A stretch of DNA of 64,000 nucleotides, taken from the NCBI GenBank assembly GCA_045105075.1, contig JBGCDD010000086.1, positions 10,240 to 74,239 of the forward strand. The letters are read 5' to 3'. The stretch comes from JBGCDD01 sp045105075 (GTDB taxonomy: Bacteria > Pseudomonadota > Alphaproteobacteria > Rhodobacterales > Rhodobacteraceae). The translations under genes and the position numbers were made by a program. Under the pieces are notes generated by a model, which was not told the origin of the DNA, made no database searches, and saw only the letters and a program-made list of their open reading frames with translations. Positions 1 through 8,091 of this stretch are shown here, one piece after another; positions within the stretch are counted from its first letter, which is position 1, and the number at the start of each line of letters is the position of its first letter.

Positions 1-795
1 CTGGGGATGGGGCCAAAAGGGGTGATCTTTTGGCAGCGGTTCGTTGTGAAACACATCAAGCGTGGCGTGCCCGATATGACCTGTGTTCAGGGCCTCAAGC
101 AGGGCGTCGTCGTCGATCAGCGTGCCGCGTCCGGGGTTCAGTATCACCGTCCCTTGCGGCATTTGGGCAAGTGTTTTGTTGTTGATGATATGTTGTGTGG
201 CCGTGGTGTCGGGCAGCAGCAGCACGCAAATTTCAGCGGTGCCGAGCGCTTGTTCAAGACCTTGGGCGCCTGCCAGACATTGGACATCGCGCAGCGTTTT
301 GGCCCGGCGCGACCAGCCTGTCACGTCAAAGCCAACCTGTGCCAACGCGCAGGCGCAGGCGCTGCCGAGTTCACCCAGACCCAGCACCGTGACACTGCGA
401 TCTTGCGCCAAGAGCGGTGCGCTGGCGTTCCAGTGGTGGTCAGGGTTCACGATATGGGCGTCCATGCCCAAATGGTGGCGCAGAGTATGGCCCAACACCC
501 ATTCGACCATGCCTTGCTTTAAGCCGCTGTCGACCATCCGGGTCAGCGGCACCTTAAGCGTTTCATTGCCCACCACGGTTTCAACCCCGGCCCAAAGCGA
601 CAGCACAGCGCGCAACCGGGTGAAGGGGGTGAAATCCTGCAACCCGCTGTTGGGCGCATAGACCACATAATCGACCTGATCCGGGGCAAAATCAGCGCGC
701 AGATCATAGTCTAGCCCCGCCGCGTCCAAGGCGGCGATCATCGGCGCGCGATAGGCTTCCCATTGACCGGGTTTTGAGGCGAAAAGAATGTTCAT
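1..795 (-). CDS. ghrA: GhrA-type glyoxylate/hydroxypyruvate reductase (3' end cut by window edge)
   Basis: NAD(P)H-dependent 2-hydroxyacid dehydrogenase that would reduce glyoxylate or hydroxypyruvate in the cytoplasm. Seen: a start reading MNILFASKPGQWEAY, a Rossmann motif VLGLGELGSACA at about residues 138-149, and the family block LNPGRGTLIDDDALLEAL followed by GHATLDVFHNEPLP, which carries the substrate-binding Arg and the acid Glu. 265 codons are visible; family members are about 305-315, so the C-terminus with the catalytic His lies outside the window. Its ATG overlaps the rodA stop (ATGA), so it is translationally coupled to the cell-shape operon, although its metabolic role has no obvious link to it. 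Substrate preference is inferred from family resemblance only. Confidence 0.85.
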   Translation of the reverse strand, partial: MNILFASKPGQWEAYRAPMIAALDAAGLDYDLRADFAPDQVDYVVYAPNSGLQDFTPFTRLRAVLSLWAGVETVVGNETLKVPLTRMVDSGLKQGMVEWVLGHTLRHHLGMDAHIVNPDHHWNASAPLLAQDRSVTVLGLGELGSACACALAQVGFDVTGWSRRAKTLRDVQCLAGAQGLEQALGTAEICVLLLPDTTATQHIINNKTLAQMPQGTVILNPGRGTLIDDDALLEALNTGHIGHATLDVFHNEPLPKDHPFWPHPQ

Positions 796-1943
796 CTGAG
801 TTGATCCCTCGGGCGATGGATATGGGCCGATTGCACCAGTCCAAACGCGATCATCAGCACCAGCATGGCCGAGCCGCCATAGCTGACCATCGGCAAAGGC
901 ACACCGACCACGGGCGCCAGCCCCATGACCATCGACATGTTGACGGCAAAGAACAGGAAGAACGTGATGGCCACGCCCAATGTCACCAGCGCGCTGAACC
1001 GATCACGCGCGGCCAGCGCGGTGGTGATGCAAAAGATCACAATCAGCGCGTAAAGGCCCAGCAGCGACATGCCCCCGATAAAGCCAAACTCTTCGGCCAA
1101 CGTGGTAAAGATGAAATCGGTGTGCTTTTCCGGCAGGAAGTTCAACCGCGACTGGGTGCCTTGCATGAAACCACGCCCGGTCCAGCCGCCTGACCCCAGC
1201 GCGATTTTGGACTGGGTGATGTGATATCCGGCGCCAAGCGGGTCACTGGCCGGGTCCAGAAACGTATCAATCCGGCGGTACTGATAATCCTTGAGCAATT
1301 GCCAATCGGTGCCGCGGCTTTGGAACACCGCAAAGATCAACCCAACCCCGGCGCCGATGACAGCGGCGAAATAAGCCCAATGCACACCAGCCAGAAACAG
1401 CAACCCTCCACCCGCTGTGATCAGCAGGATCGACGTGCCCAGATCAGGTTGGCGCACAACCATATAGGTCGGAAACAGGATCATCACGACAGGCAGCAAC
1501 ACCCAGAACGGGCGCGAGGTTTTCTTGCCCGGCAGCCAGTCGTAATAGGCCGCAAGCAGCATGATCATGGTGATTTTCATCAGCTCGGAGGGTTGCAGGC
1601 GCATGAAACCAATATCGATCCAGCGTTGCGCTCCTTTGCCTTCTACCCCGACCAGTTCCACCGCGATCAGCAGCAGGATCGAGATCACATAGGCCACCAC
1701 CGCCATGTTGCGCCAAAACCAGATCGGCACCATCGCCACAAAGAACATCACCGACAGACCAAGGGCAAAGCGTTTGATCTGCGGTTCGGCCCAGGGACTG
1801 AACGACCCCCCGGCGACCGAGTAGAGCATCAGAAAACCAATGCCAGCCACCGAGATCAACAACAGCGTGAGCGGCCAGTTGAGGTACAGCACCTTGCGAA
1901 AGCCCGACGGCGTCGCCTTGACGGAATATTCAAGATAGCTCAT
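792..1943 (-). CDS. rodA: Rod-shape peptidoglycan glycosyltransferase RodA (MrdB)
   Basis: SEDS-family integral membrane protein, the peptidoglycan polymerase of the elongasome, working with PBP2 (next gene upstream). The 383 residues carry about ten hydrophobic segments. The SEDS signature is near the C-terminus (GVPLPMVSYGGSAMLV), and the conserved loop LPEKHTDFIFTTLAEEFG contains the catalytic Asp region. Its ATG overlaps the stop of mrdA by four bases and its TGA overlaps the start of the reductase gene by four bases. RodA rather than FtsW is supported by the mre/mrdA context. Length is normal for the family. Confidence 0.97.
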   Translation of the reverse strand: MSYLEYSVKATPSGFRKVLYLNWPLTLLLISVAGIGFLMLYSVAGGSFSPWAEPQIKRFALGLSVMFFVAMVPIWFWRNMAVVAYVISILLLIAVELVGVEGKGAQRWIDIGFMRLQPSELMKITMIMLLAAYYDWLPGKKTSRPFWVLLPVVMILFPTYMVVRQPDLGTSILLITAGGGLLFLAGVHWAYFAAVIGAGVGLIFAVFQSRGTDWQLLKDYQYRRIDTFLDPASDPLGAGYHITQSKIALGSGGWTGRGFMQGTQSRLNFLPEKHTDFIFTTLAEEFGFIGGMSLLGLYALIVIFCITTALAARDRFSALVTLGVAITFFLFFAVNMSMVMGLAPVVGVPLPMVSYGGSAMLVLMIAFGLVQSAHIHRPRDQLR

Positions 1944-3889
1944 GCGCGGTCGCTTTCGTCGCCGTCGCGTTTGGGGCGTTCGCGGCGCAAGCGGTCCTGT
2001 TGCGCCTTGATGCGGCTGCGGTCTCCGGTCGGGTAGGCGGCCAGCGGCGGTGTGCCGTCGTAAAGCGCCTGAAGCATGATATCACGGGCGATGGGTGCGG
2101 CGGCGGTCGACCCTCCGCCGCCATGCTCCACCACAATCGAGATGGCAAATTTCGGAGTCTCATAGGGCGCAAAACTGACAAACAGCGCGTGATCGCGCCG
2201 ATCCCAGGGCAGATCCTTGTTGCGGATCACCCCGGCGGCACGCTCGGCGGCGGTGATGTTGCGCACCTGGCTGGTGCCGGTCTTGCCGGCCATGCGAAAC
2301 GCGTCTTCGATGATCCGACTGCGATAGGCCGTGCCGCGCCGGTCGTTTGACACCGCATACATCGCCCGGCGCATCTTGCGCAGGTTGTTTTCGTTCATGC
2401 CCAGATCCGTGCCGGCGCCGCTGGGCTGTTCCACCCCGTCCACCGATTTGACCAGACGCGGGCTGACGCTGCGCCCGGTGGCAATGCGCGCGGCCATCAC
2501 CGCCAGTTGCAAAGGCGAGGCCAGCATATAACCCTGCCCGATCGAGGCGTTGGCAGTGTCGCCCACCAACCATTCGTTGCCATGAACCTGCGCCTTCCAG
2601 GCACGATCCGGCGCATTGCCACGGGCCACCGCAGACATCGGCAAATCGTGGCGCACCCCGATGCCAAACCGTTTGGCCATGGCCGAAATCTTGTCCTGCC
2701 CGACCTTCACCGCCAGATCATAATAGTAAACGTCACAGCTTTGTTTCAGCGAATTTTGCAGATCGACCCACCCATGCCCGGCGCGTTTCCAGCAGTGGAA
2801 CCGGCGCCCGGAAACCTCCAGATGGCCTGGGCAATAGACCGTGTCATCCGGCCCGATCAACCCTTCTTCGAGCGCGGCCATGGCGGTGACCATTTTGAAG
2901 GTCGATCCGGGCGGGTACACGCCCTGAACCGATTTGCTGGCCAGCGGGCGAAACGGATTATCGGTCAGCTCTTTGTAATCCTTGACAGAAATGCCGCGCA
3001 CAAACAGGTTCGGATCAAACGTGGGCGAAGACGCAATGGCGCGCAGATCACCGGTTTCGCAATCGATGATCACCGCACTGGCGCTTTCCTGACCCAGCCG
3101 CGCCTGCACGTAATTTTGCAAATCCGCGTCAATGGTCAGCTGCAAATCGGCGCCGGGCTGGCCGGATTGGCGATCAAGCTCGCGCATCACCCGGCCCGTG
3201 GCGTTCACCTCAACCCGCTTGGCCCCGGCTTTGCCACGCAAATTGTCCTCTTGCTTGGCCTCCAAGCCCACTTTGCCGATCTGAAACCGCGGAATGCGCA
3301 GCAATTGGTCAGGGTCTTCGATTTTCGACAGGTCATAATCGCTGACCGGGCCGACATAGCCGACCACATGGGCGAAATCCGCACCGCGCGGGTAAATCCG
3401 GGTCAGCCCAACCTCCGGCGTGATGCCGGGCAGGGCGGGCGCATTCACCGCAACCCGACTGATATCTTCCCAACTGACCCGATCCGCCAACGTCACCGGC
3501 AAAAACGGCGTGCCGCGTGTGCGGTCAATTTCGGTCAGCGCGCGGTTAAGCTCCTCTTCTTTGAGGTCCACCAGTTTAGACAAATGCTCGATCACCTGGC
3601 CCACATCGCCGGCATCCTCGGGCACAATCACGATCCGGTAGCTGGGCACATTATGCGCCAACACGGCGCCGTTGCGGTCAAACAGTTCACCCCGCGCCGG
3701 CGGGATCAGACGAATGTTGATCCGGTTTTCTTCGGCCAAAAGCCGGAATTGATCGGCCTGATCCACCTGCATATAGCGCATACGCAGCCCAAGTGCGCCG
3801 ACAAAAGCCAGCTGCACGCCGCCCAGTAACATTGCGCGACGCCCCATTTTGCGGTGGCTGTGTTGCAGGTCCCGTGGATTGTGCCTCAT
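1940..3889 (-). CDS. mrdA: Penicillin-binding protein 2, elongation transpeptidase (MrdA)
   Basis: Class B penicillin-binding protein that cross-links lateral-wall peptidoglycan in the periplasm with RodA and MreBCD. 649 residues. A single N-terminal membrane anchor lies at about residues 18-36, followed by the dimerisation domain and a transpeptidase domain with the three active-site motifs: STFK at 329-332 (nucleophile Ser), SCD near 384-386 (the SxN-equivalent motif of PBP2) and KTGTS near 536-540. The start overlaps the mreD stop as ATGA. The gene is complete with all catalytic residues present. Confidence 0.97.
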   Translation of the reverse strand: MRHNPRDLQHSHRKMGRRAMLLGGVQLAFVGALGLRMRYMQVDQADQFRLLAEENRINIRLIPPARGELFDRNGAVLAHNVPSYRIVIVPEDAGDVGQVIEHLSKLVDLKEEELNRALTEIDRTRGTPFLPVTLADRVSWEDISRVAVNAPALPGITPEVGLTRIYPRGADFAHVVGYVGPVSDYDLSKIEDPDQLLRIPRFQIGKVGLEAKQEDNLRGKAGAKRVEVNATGRVMRELDRQSGQPGADLQLTIDADLQNYVQARLGQESASAVIIDCETGDLRAIASSPTFDPNLFVRGISVKDYKELTDNPFRPLASKSVQGVYPPGSTFKMVTAMAALEEGLIGPDDTVYCPGHLEVSGRRFHCWKRAGHGWVDLQNSLKQSCDVYYYDLAVKVGQDKISAMAKRFGIGVRHDLPMSAVARGNAPDRAWKAQVHGNEWLVGDTANASIGQGYMLASPLQLAVMAARIATGRSVSPRLVKSVDGVEQPSGAGTDLGMNENNLRKMRRAMYAVSNDRRGTAYRSRIIEDAFRMAGKTGTSQVRNITAAERAAGVIRNKDLPWDRRDHALFVSFAPYETPKFAISIVVEHGGGGSTAAAPIARDIMLQALYDGTPPLAAYPTGDRSRIKAQQDRLRRERPKRDGDESDRA

Positions 3890-4422
3890 GCCCGTCCTCC
3901 CAGCGCGTCGCTGTCCCCCGGCGCCAATTTGCGCACATTCATAAGCGTTTGCGTGATGATCACCACAATCGGATAGACCGCCATGGTGGCCAACATCTGG
4001 ATCACACTTAACGCAAGCGGTGCCTGATCAACGGCCAGCACTGTCAATGTCACCCGGTTCAGCACAGTGATCCCAACCAGCGCAAGGTTCACCGCCACCC
4101 ATTCGCCGGCAAAGCTCGCCTCGCTCAGACCAGCCGAGCGGTTTTTCAGATATTCCGCACCCAACAGCACCAGCATAGCCATCAATCCGGGCGGGCGTTG
4201 AAACATAAGATCTGCCATCAACATGACCCCGGCAATCGAAAGCGCGGGTACATAATCGGGCCGTCGCAGCGCCCAGGCAAAGGCAAAGGCCACCAACAGA
4301 TCCGGCGGCGCCCAACGGCGCGGCACTGTATCGAGCGGGATCAGATGAAAGAACATGATCACAAAAGCCAGGGCAACGAAACCAGCCCGCATGAACCAAA
4401 GATGGGCGGGCGATCTATCCAT
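3886..4422 (-). CDS. mreD: Rod-shape-determining membrane protein MreD
   Basis: Small polytopic inner-membrane protein of the elongasome that links MreC to the Mre/PBP2 machinery. I take the start at the ATG giving MDRSPAHLWFMRAG (178 residues), because longer readings run back through mreC; an ATG four codons further upstream (MRVTMDRSP) is an alternative. Five or so hydrophobic segments are visible, including FVALAFVIMFFHLIPLD and VIQMLATMAVYPIVVIITQ. It overlaps mreC by 8 bases and mrdA by 4 bases. MreD sequences are poorly conserved, so identity rests on position, length and hydrophobicity as well as sequence. Confidence 0.92.
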   Translation of the reverse strand: MDRSPAHLWFMRAGFVALAFVIMFFHLIPLDTVPRRWAPPDLLVAFAFAWALRRPDYVPALSIAGVMLMADLMFQRPPGLMAMLVLLGAEYLKNRSAGLSEASFAGEWVAVNLALVGITVLNRVTLTVLAVDQAPLALSVIQMLATMAVYPIVVIITQTLMNVRKLAPGDSDALGGRA

Positions 4423-5302
4423 CGTCACGCGCATTCGCGGTGGCCGCCGGCAGCACAACATTGCCCGGATCGCGCAGGGTTTCAGTGCCGTGATGGCGCA
4501 AAACCCGCAGGAATTCCAGCCGCTCGTAATCGGCAGACAGGCGCACCCGCAACCGCCCAGAGGGGTCTGCGGCCACTTGTCCAATCAACAACCCGGCGGG
4601 AAATACGCCGCCATCGCCCGAGGTGATCACCCGGTCGCCGGGCCGCACCAGATCCGGGCTTTCCAGAAAATCAATGATCGGCGCGGCAGAGTTGTCACCG
4701 GCAATAAACGCGGTCTGGCCCGAGGGTTGGATCATCGCAGGAACCGAACTGGCCGCATCAGTCAGTAGGATCACCCGCGAGGTGGTCTTGCCGGTGCCCG
4801 AAATCCGCCCGACCAGGCCAATCCCGTCCATCGCAGCCCAGCCATCCATGATCCCGTCGCGCGCGCCCACATTCAGCAACACCGACTGTCGAAACGGCGA
4901 ACCAGAATCGGCCATCACCACCCCGGTCACATAGGTCAGACGCGGATCAAGGCGCACATTGTTGAGGTCTAGAAGCCGCGCGTTTTCCTGTTCCAGCTGC
5001 AATGCGGCCTCTTTCCAGGCCTGCATCTGGCGCAATTCACTGCGCAACTCGGCGTTTTGCTCGGCCAGTCGCTGGTACGATTGAAAATCGCGCACCAGAT
5101 TGATCGTGCCGGTCACCGGCGCCATCGCCCAATCCATGTTCGGCACCACCCGGTCGATCACCTGGGCGCGAAACCGTTCCACACGTGGGCTGTCAATGCG
5201 CCAGACCAGGAAAATAGCCAACAGGCACAGGCAAATAACCCCCAGCAGGATACGGCGCAGAGGGGTTGTGTAATCTTCGCGCTGTGACCGGTCTTTGGCC
5301 AA
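4415..5302 (-). CDS. mreC: Rod-shape-determining protein MreC
   Basis: Bitopic periplasmic scaffold of the elongasome that binds PBP2 and activates RodA. 295 residues: a cytoplasmic N-terminus, one membrane helix at about residues 17-35 (RILLGVICLCLLAIFLVW), a coiled coil at about 65-110 (SYQRLAEQNAELRSELRQ), then the beta-rich MreC domain with typical blocks such as VLLNVGARDGIMDGWAAM and VILLTDAASSVPAMI. It lies 34 bp downstream of mreB and overlaps mreD, which fits one mreB-mreC-mreD-mrdA-rodA transcript. Confidence 0.97.
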   Translation of the reverse strand: MAKDRSQREDYTTPLRRILLGVICLCLLAIFLVWRIDSPRVERFRAQVIDRVVPNMDWAMAPVTGTINLVRDFQSYQRLAEQNAELRSELRQMQAWKEAALQLEQENARLLDLNNVRLDPRLTYVTGVVMADSGSPFRQSVLLNVGARDGIMDGWAAMDGIGLVGRISGTGKTTSRVILLTDAASSVPAMIQPSGQTAFIAGDNSAAPIIDFLESPDLVRPGDRVITSGDGGVFPAGLLIGQVAADPSGRLRVRLSADYERLEFLRVLRHHGTETLRDPGNVVLPAATANARDDG

Positions 5303-5336
5303 GGTCGCTTGCTCCTAAACCGTTTGGGATCAGGCT

Positions 5337-6383
5337 TTAGCTATCATAATCAATGGCGTGGCGCAGTTGTTTTTCGTATTCCAACGCCTTGCCGGTGCCC
5401 AGAGCCACGCAGTTCAGCGACTCGTCCGCGATCGAGACCGCCAGCCCGGTTTGCTCGCGCAGCGCCAGATCCAGATCGCCCAGCAACGCACCACCGCCGG
5501 TCAGCATCACGCCCCGGTCAACAATATCAGCGGCCAGATCGGGCGGAGTCGCCTCCAGCGCCGTCATCACCGCCTCGCAAATCTGCTGCACCGGTTCGGC
5601 CAAAGCTTCGGCCACCTGAGCCTGCGAAATCTCGATTTCCTTGGGCACACCGTTCAGCAAATCGCGCCCACGGATCTGCATCGAGGTGCCGCGCCCGTCA
5701 TCGGGCATGCGCGCCGTACCAATGCTGGTCTTGATCCGCTCGGCCGTGCTTTCGCCGACCAAAAGGTTCTGTTGCCGACGCAAATAGCTGATGATCGCCT
5801 CGTCCATCCGGTCGCCACCGACCCGGACGGATCGCGCGTAAACAATGTCACCCAAAGACAAAACCGCCACTTCCGTGGTGCCGCCGCCGATGTCGACAAC
5901 CATATTGCCCGTCGGATCAGTGATCGGCATGCCCGCGCCAATCGCCGCCGCAATCGGTTCGGCAATCAAACCCGCGCGCCGCGCGCCAGCGCTCAGCACT
6001 GATTGACGGATCGCACGTTTTTCCACCGGAGTCGCCCCATGCGGGACGCAAACAATGATCTTGGGCTTCGAGAACGTCGAGCGTTTGTGCACTTTGCGAA
6101 TGAAATGTTTGATCATCTCTTCGGCCGTGTCAAAATCGGCAATCACACCCTCGCGCATCGGGCGTATCGCCTCGATGCTGCCGGGCGTACGCCCCAGCAT
6201 CAGCTTGGCATCTTCGCCCACCGCCAACACTTTCTTGACGCCGTCCTTGACATGATAGGCGACCACCGAGGGTTCGCTCAGGATCACACCGCGTCCCTTG
6301 ACGTAAACCAGCGTGTTCGCCGTGCCCAGATCAATGGCCATATCAGCCGTGAACAGCCCGCCCAGATTTCCAAACCACGACAT
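5337..6383 (-). CDS. mreB: Actin-like rod-shape protein MreB
   Basis: Bacterial actin that polymerises on the inner membrane and positions the elongation machinery. 348 residues. Phosphate 1 loop DLGTANTLVYVKGRG at about residues 17-31, phosphate 2 loop VVDIGGGTTEVAVLSLG near 163-179, and the adenosine motif MLTGGGALLGDLD near 294-306. The first codons give MSWFGNLGGLFTADMA, the usual amphipathic membrane-binding N-terminus. It is the first gene of the cell-shape cluster; its 125-bp upstream region to gcrA holds two GANTC sites (separate entry). Confidence 0.98.
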   Translation of the reverse strand: MSWFGNLGGLFTADMAIDLGTANTLVYVKGRGVILSEPSVVAYHVKDGVKKVLAVGEDAKLMLGRTPGSIEAIRPMREGVIADFDTAEEMIKHFIRKVHKRSTFSKPKIIVCVPHGATPVEKRAIRQSVLSAGARRAGLIAEPIAAAIGAGMPITDPTGNMVVDIGGGTTEVAVLSLGDIVYARSVRVGGDRMDEAIISYLRRQQNLLVGESTAERIKTSIGTARMPDDGRGTSMQIRGRDLLNGVPKEIEISQAQVAEALAEPVQQICEAVMTALEATPPDLAADIVDRGVMLTGGGALLGDLDLALREQTGLAVSIADESLNCVALGTGKALEYEKQLRHAIDYDS

Positions 6384-6399
6384 AACTCAATATCCCACC

Positions 6400-6426
6400 G
6401 AGTCTTACGAAAAAGCCCCACGACTC
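6400..6426. promoter_or_regulatory. Two GANTC (CcrM-type) sites upstream of mreB
   Basis: GAGTC at 6400-6404 and GACTC at 6422-6426 lie 17 and 39 bases upstream of the mreB ATG. GANTC is the recognition sequence of the alphaproteobacterial cell-cycle methyltransferase CcrM, and GcrA, encoded by the adjacent gene, is known in Caulobacter to act at methylated GANTC promoters. Regulation here is inference from sequence and neighbourhood. Confidence 0.4.
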
Positions 6427-6508
6427 GGATGCGCGGGACCACGTTCTTATAGGCCCGCCCAAAGGACGGCGAAAGAGCTAGTTAACGTTGCAGCGGCGCA
6501 ATTCCGCC

Positions 6509-7081
6509 CTAACGTTTGCGATCGCGCCGCGCGCTCATGGGTTGAAACGCGACGCCCACATGCGCCTCGCAATAGGGTTTGCCCGCTTTCACCGGCAGAC
6601 CGCAGAACCAGAAATCCGGCGTCGCAGGGTCCCCCACAGGCCATTTGCAGGTCCGTTCGGTCAGCTCCATCAGGCTGATTTTCTTTGATTTCTTCTCGAT
6701 CTCGTTGACCTTGGCCAAAGCCTCGGGGCTGATCTCGTTGGCCGAAGGCTGCGGTGGCAGCGGTTGACCAGCGGGAATGATCTGCTTGCGCGCAGGCACC
6801 ATCGCTTTGGTTTCAGGCGCCGTTTCGGGCACCGGACGCGCGGCTTCGGTCTTGGGGGATGGTCTGGGCTTGGCCTCGGCCTTGGGCGCAGGCTTTGCCT
6901 TGGGTTCCGGTTTGGCCGCCGGAGTCGGCCCCGCCGCACGATTGGAAAGCCCCAACCGGTGCACCTTGCCAATCACGGCATTGCGCGTCACACCGCCCAG
7001 CTCCTTGGCGATCTGGCTGGCCGACTGGCCTTCGCCCCACATCTTCTTAAGCAGCTCAACGCGCTCGTCTGTCCAGGACAT
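6509..7081 (-). CDS. gcrA: GcrA cell-cycle regulator
   Basis: Alphaproteobacterial transcription cofactor that binds sigma-70 RNA polymerase and promoters with methylated GANTC. 190 residues. The diagnostic N-terminal DNA-binding domain covers residues 1-48 (MSWTDERVELLKKMWGEG then SASQIAKELGGVTRNAVIGK). A proline/lysine/alanine-rich linker follows at about 50-115, then a C-terminal domain with the family block RTCKWPVGDPATPDFWFCG, which holds paired cysteines (CGLPVKAGKPYCEAH). It is transcribed towards mreB, 125 bp away. The AAAGGA ribosome-binding site precedes the ATG. Confidence 0.96.
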   Translation of the reverse strand: MSWTDERVELLKKMWGEGQSASQIAKELGGVTRNAVIGKVHRLGLSNRAAGPTPAAKPEPKAKPAPKAEAKPRPSPKTEAARPVPETAPETKAMVPARKQIIPAGQPLPPQPSANEISPEALAKVNEIEKKSKKISLMELTERTCKWPVGDPATPDFWFCGLPVKAGKPYCEAHVGVAFQPMSARRDRKR

Positions 7082-7101
7082 CGCCGATCCTTTTTGTCAA
7101 A

Positions 7102-7126
7102 GGGCGGCCCGCCAACGCGGCCGCCC
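7102..7126 (-). promoter_or_regulatory. Hairpin in the gcrA leader
   Basis: Inverted repeat with 8-bp perfect arms, gggcggcc (7102-7109) and ggccgccc (7119-7126), separated by 9 bases. On the minus strand it lies 20 bases upstream of the gcrA ATG, just before the AAAGGA ribosome-binding site. It could be a 5' leader stem or a protein-binding palindrome. There is no U-run, so a terminator is unlikely. Confidence 0.4.
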
Positions 7127-7277
7127 CTAAAAATCCATGAACGCCTTATACTAAACACTAAACGCCCGGTTACAAGCGCCGATGCCGCAGTTCTATCACA
7201 GCGAATCCCACAATTTGGTAAAGCCCGGCTCAGGCGCCAACCTTGCCAGAGCCGTTTCAATCGGGCAATCTAACCCC

Positions 7278-7883
7278 ATGTTGCGGTTTGTTTTGATCGT
7301 TTTGTTGATGTCGGGCACCTGCGCCCAGGCGCAGGACACCGTCGCCGAGATCGATCGCGCATTCATCACAAACGTCTATCAAAGCCGCTTTGCCGCTCGC
7401 CCAGAGCTGCCTGATCTGGTGATCAAAGCCTTTGTGGCGGGCGAAGATCGCGCATTTTACGACCGCTCGCCTTCGTTTTCGACGCTCACCTTGCACCTGG
7501 CGCGCATCATTGACGTGCCGGTTGTTGACCAACACAAGGTTCTTGGCATCCTGATCGGTCAAAGCCTCAGCCGCGATCAGATCTTGCACGCCTACCTGCA
7601 CAGCATTTTCCTTGGACAAAACTGTACCGGTGTGATTGCCGCGGCACAGGCTTATTTCGCCACACCCCCCAACGCGCTGGCGCCAGAACAGGCCGCACTG
7701 CTGGCCGCCATCGTGCGCGCGCCCAGTGATGTGTCGCAAAACCCACAAAGATTGCGCACACGCCGCGACCACATTCTGCGCGAAATGGTGCGCCTGGGGG
7801 CATTGTCGCTGGGACAAGGCGAAATCGCTCTAAACCGCCCCATCCAATTGGCAACACCACTCAGCCGCTGCGAAAGCCGATGA
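7278..7883 (+). CDS. Small, apparently degenerate glycosyltransferase-51-like protein
   Basis: 201 residues starting MLRFVLIVLLMSGTCAQAQ, a signal peptide; a longer reading from 7182 has no family support. The mature part resembles a shortened peptidoglycan transglycosylase (GT51) domain: AFVAGEDRAFYDR (residues 51-63) matches the first motif with catalytic Glu56. The end, from SRDQILHAYLHSIFLGQNC through AAAQAYF to EQAALLAAIVRAP, matches the family's ILExYLN/YFGK/EAAxLA region. The GGSTITQQ motif is replaced (SFSTLTLHL), and Gly90 stands where the second catalytic Glu of the RKxxE motif is expected. There is no transmembrane anchor beyond the signal and no transpeptidase domain. Either a non-catalytic relative or a divergent enzyme. 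Confidence 0.7.
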   Translation: MLRFVLIVLLMSGTCAQAQDTVAEIDRAFITNVYQSRFAARPELPDLVIKAFVAGEDRAFYDRSPSFSTLTLHLARIIDVPVVDQHKVLGILIGQSLSRDQILHAYLHSIFLGQNCTGVIAAAQAYFATPPNALAPEQAALLAAIVRAPSDVSQNPQRLRTRRDHILREMVRLGALSLGQGEIALNRPIQLATPLSRCESR

Positions 7884-8046
7884 AATTGGGCCTTCCCCCG
7901 CGCCCCAGATTGCCCTAAGCAACCTCGCATGACATACGCGCACACCCCATCTACCCGACGCCGACGCTGCACCGCTTAAGCCTGCCGCCCGGTGCACCTG
8001 TGTGCATTTTGTCATCTTCCATCTGAAAACATTGACGCAACCGCTG

Positions 8047-8065
8047 TTCATGGTGCAACCATGAA
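8047..8065. promoter_or_regulatory. Palindrome in the argD promoter region
   Basis: Perfect inverted repeat ttcatggt-gca-accatgaa, 27 bases before the argD ATG. A TTGACG -35-like hexamer sits just upstream at 8032-8037, so a protein bound here would cover the start of transcription. No local regulator gene is evident. The assignment as an operator is inference. Confidence 0.4.
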
Positions 8066-8091
8066 ATCCCCAGCGCCCCAAGGAGAGTCCA

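Noticed and set aside
2507..3829. 440-codon open frame on the plus strand inside mrdA
   Set aside because: Antisense to a complete PBP2 gene with all active-site motifs. Long antisense frames are expected in GC-rich DNA.
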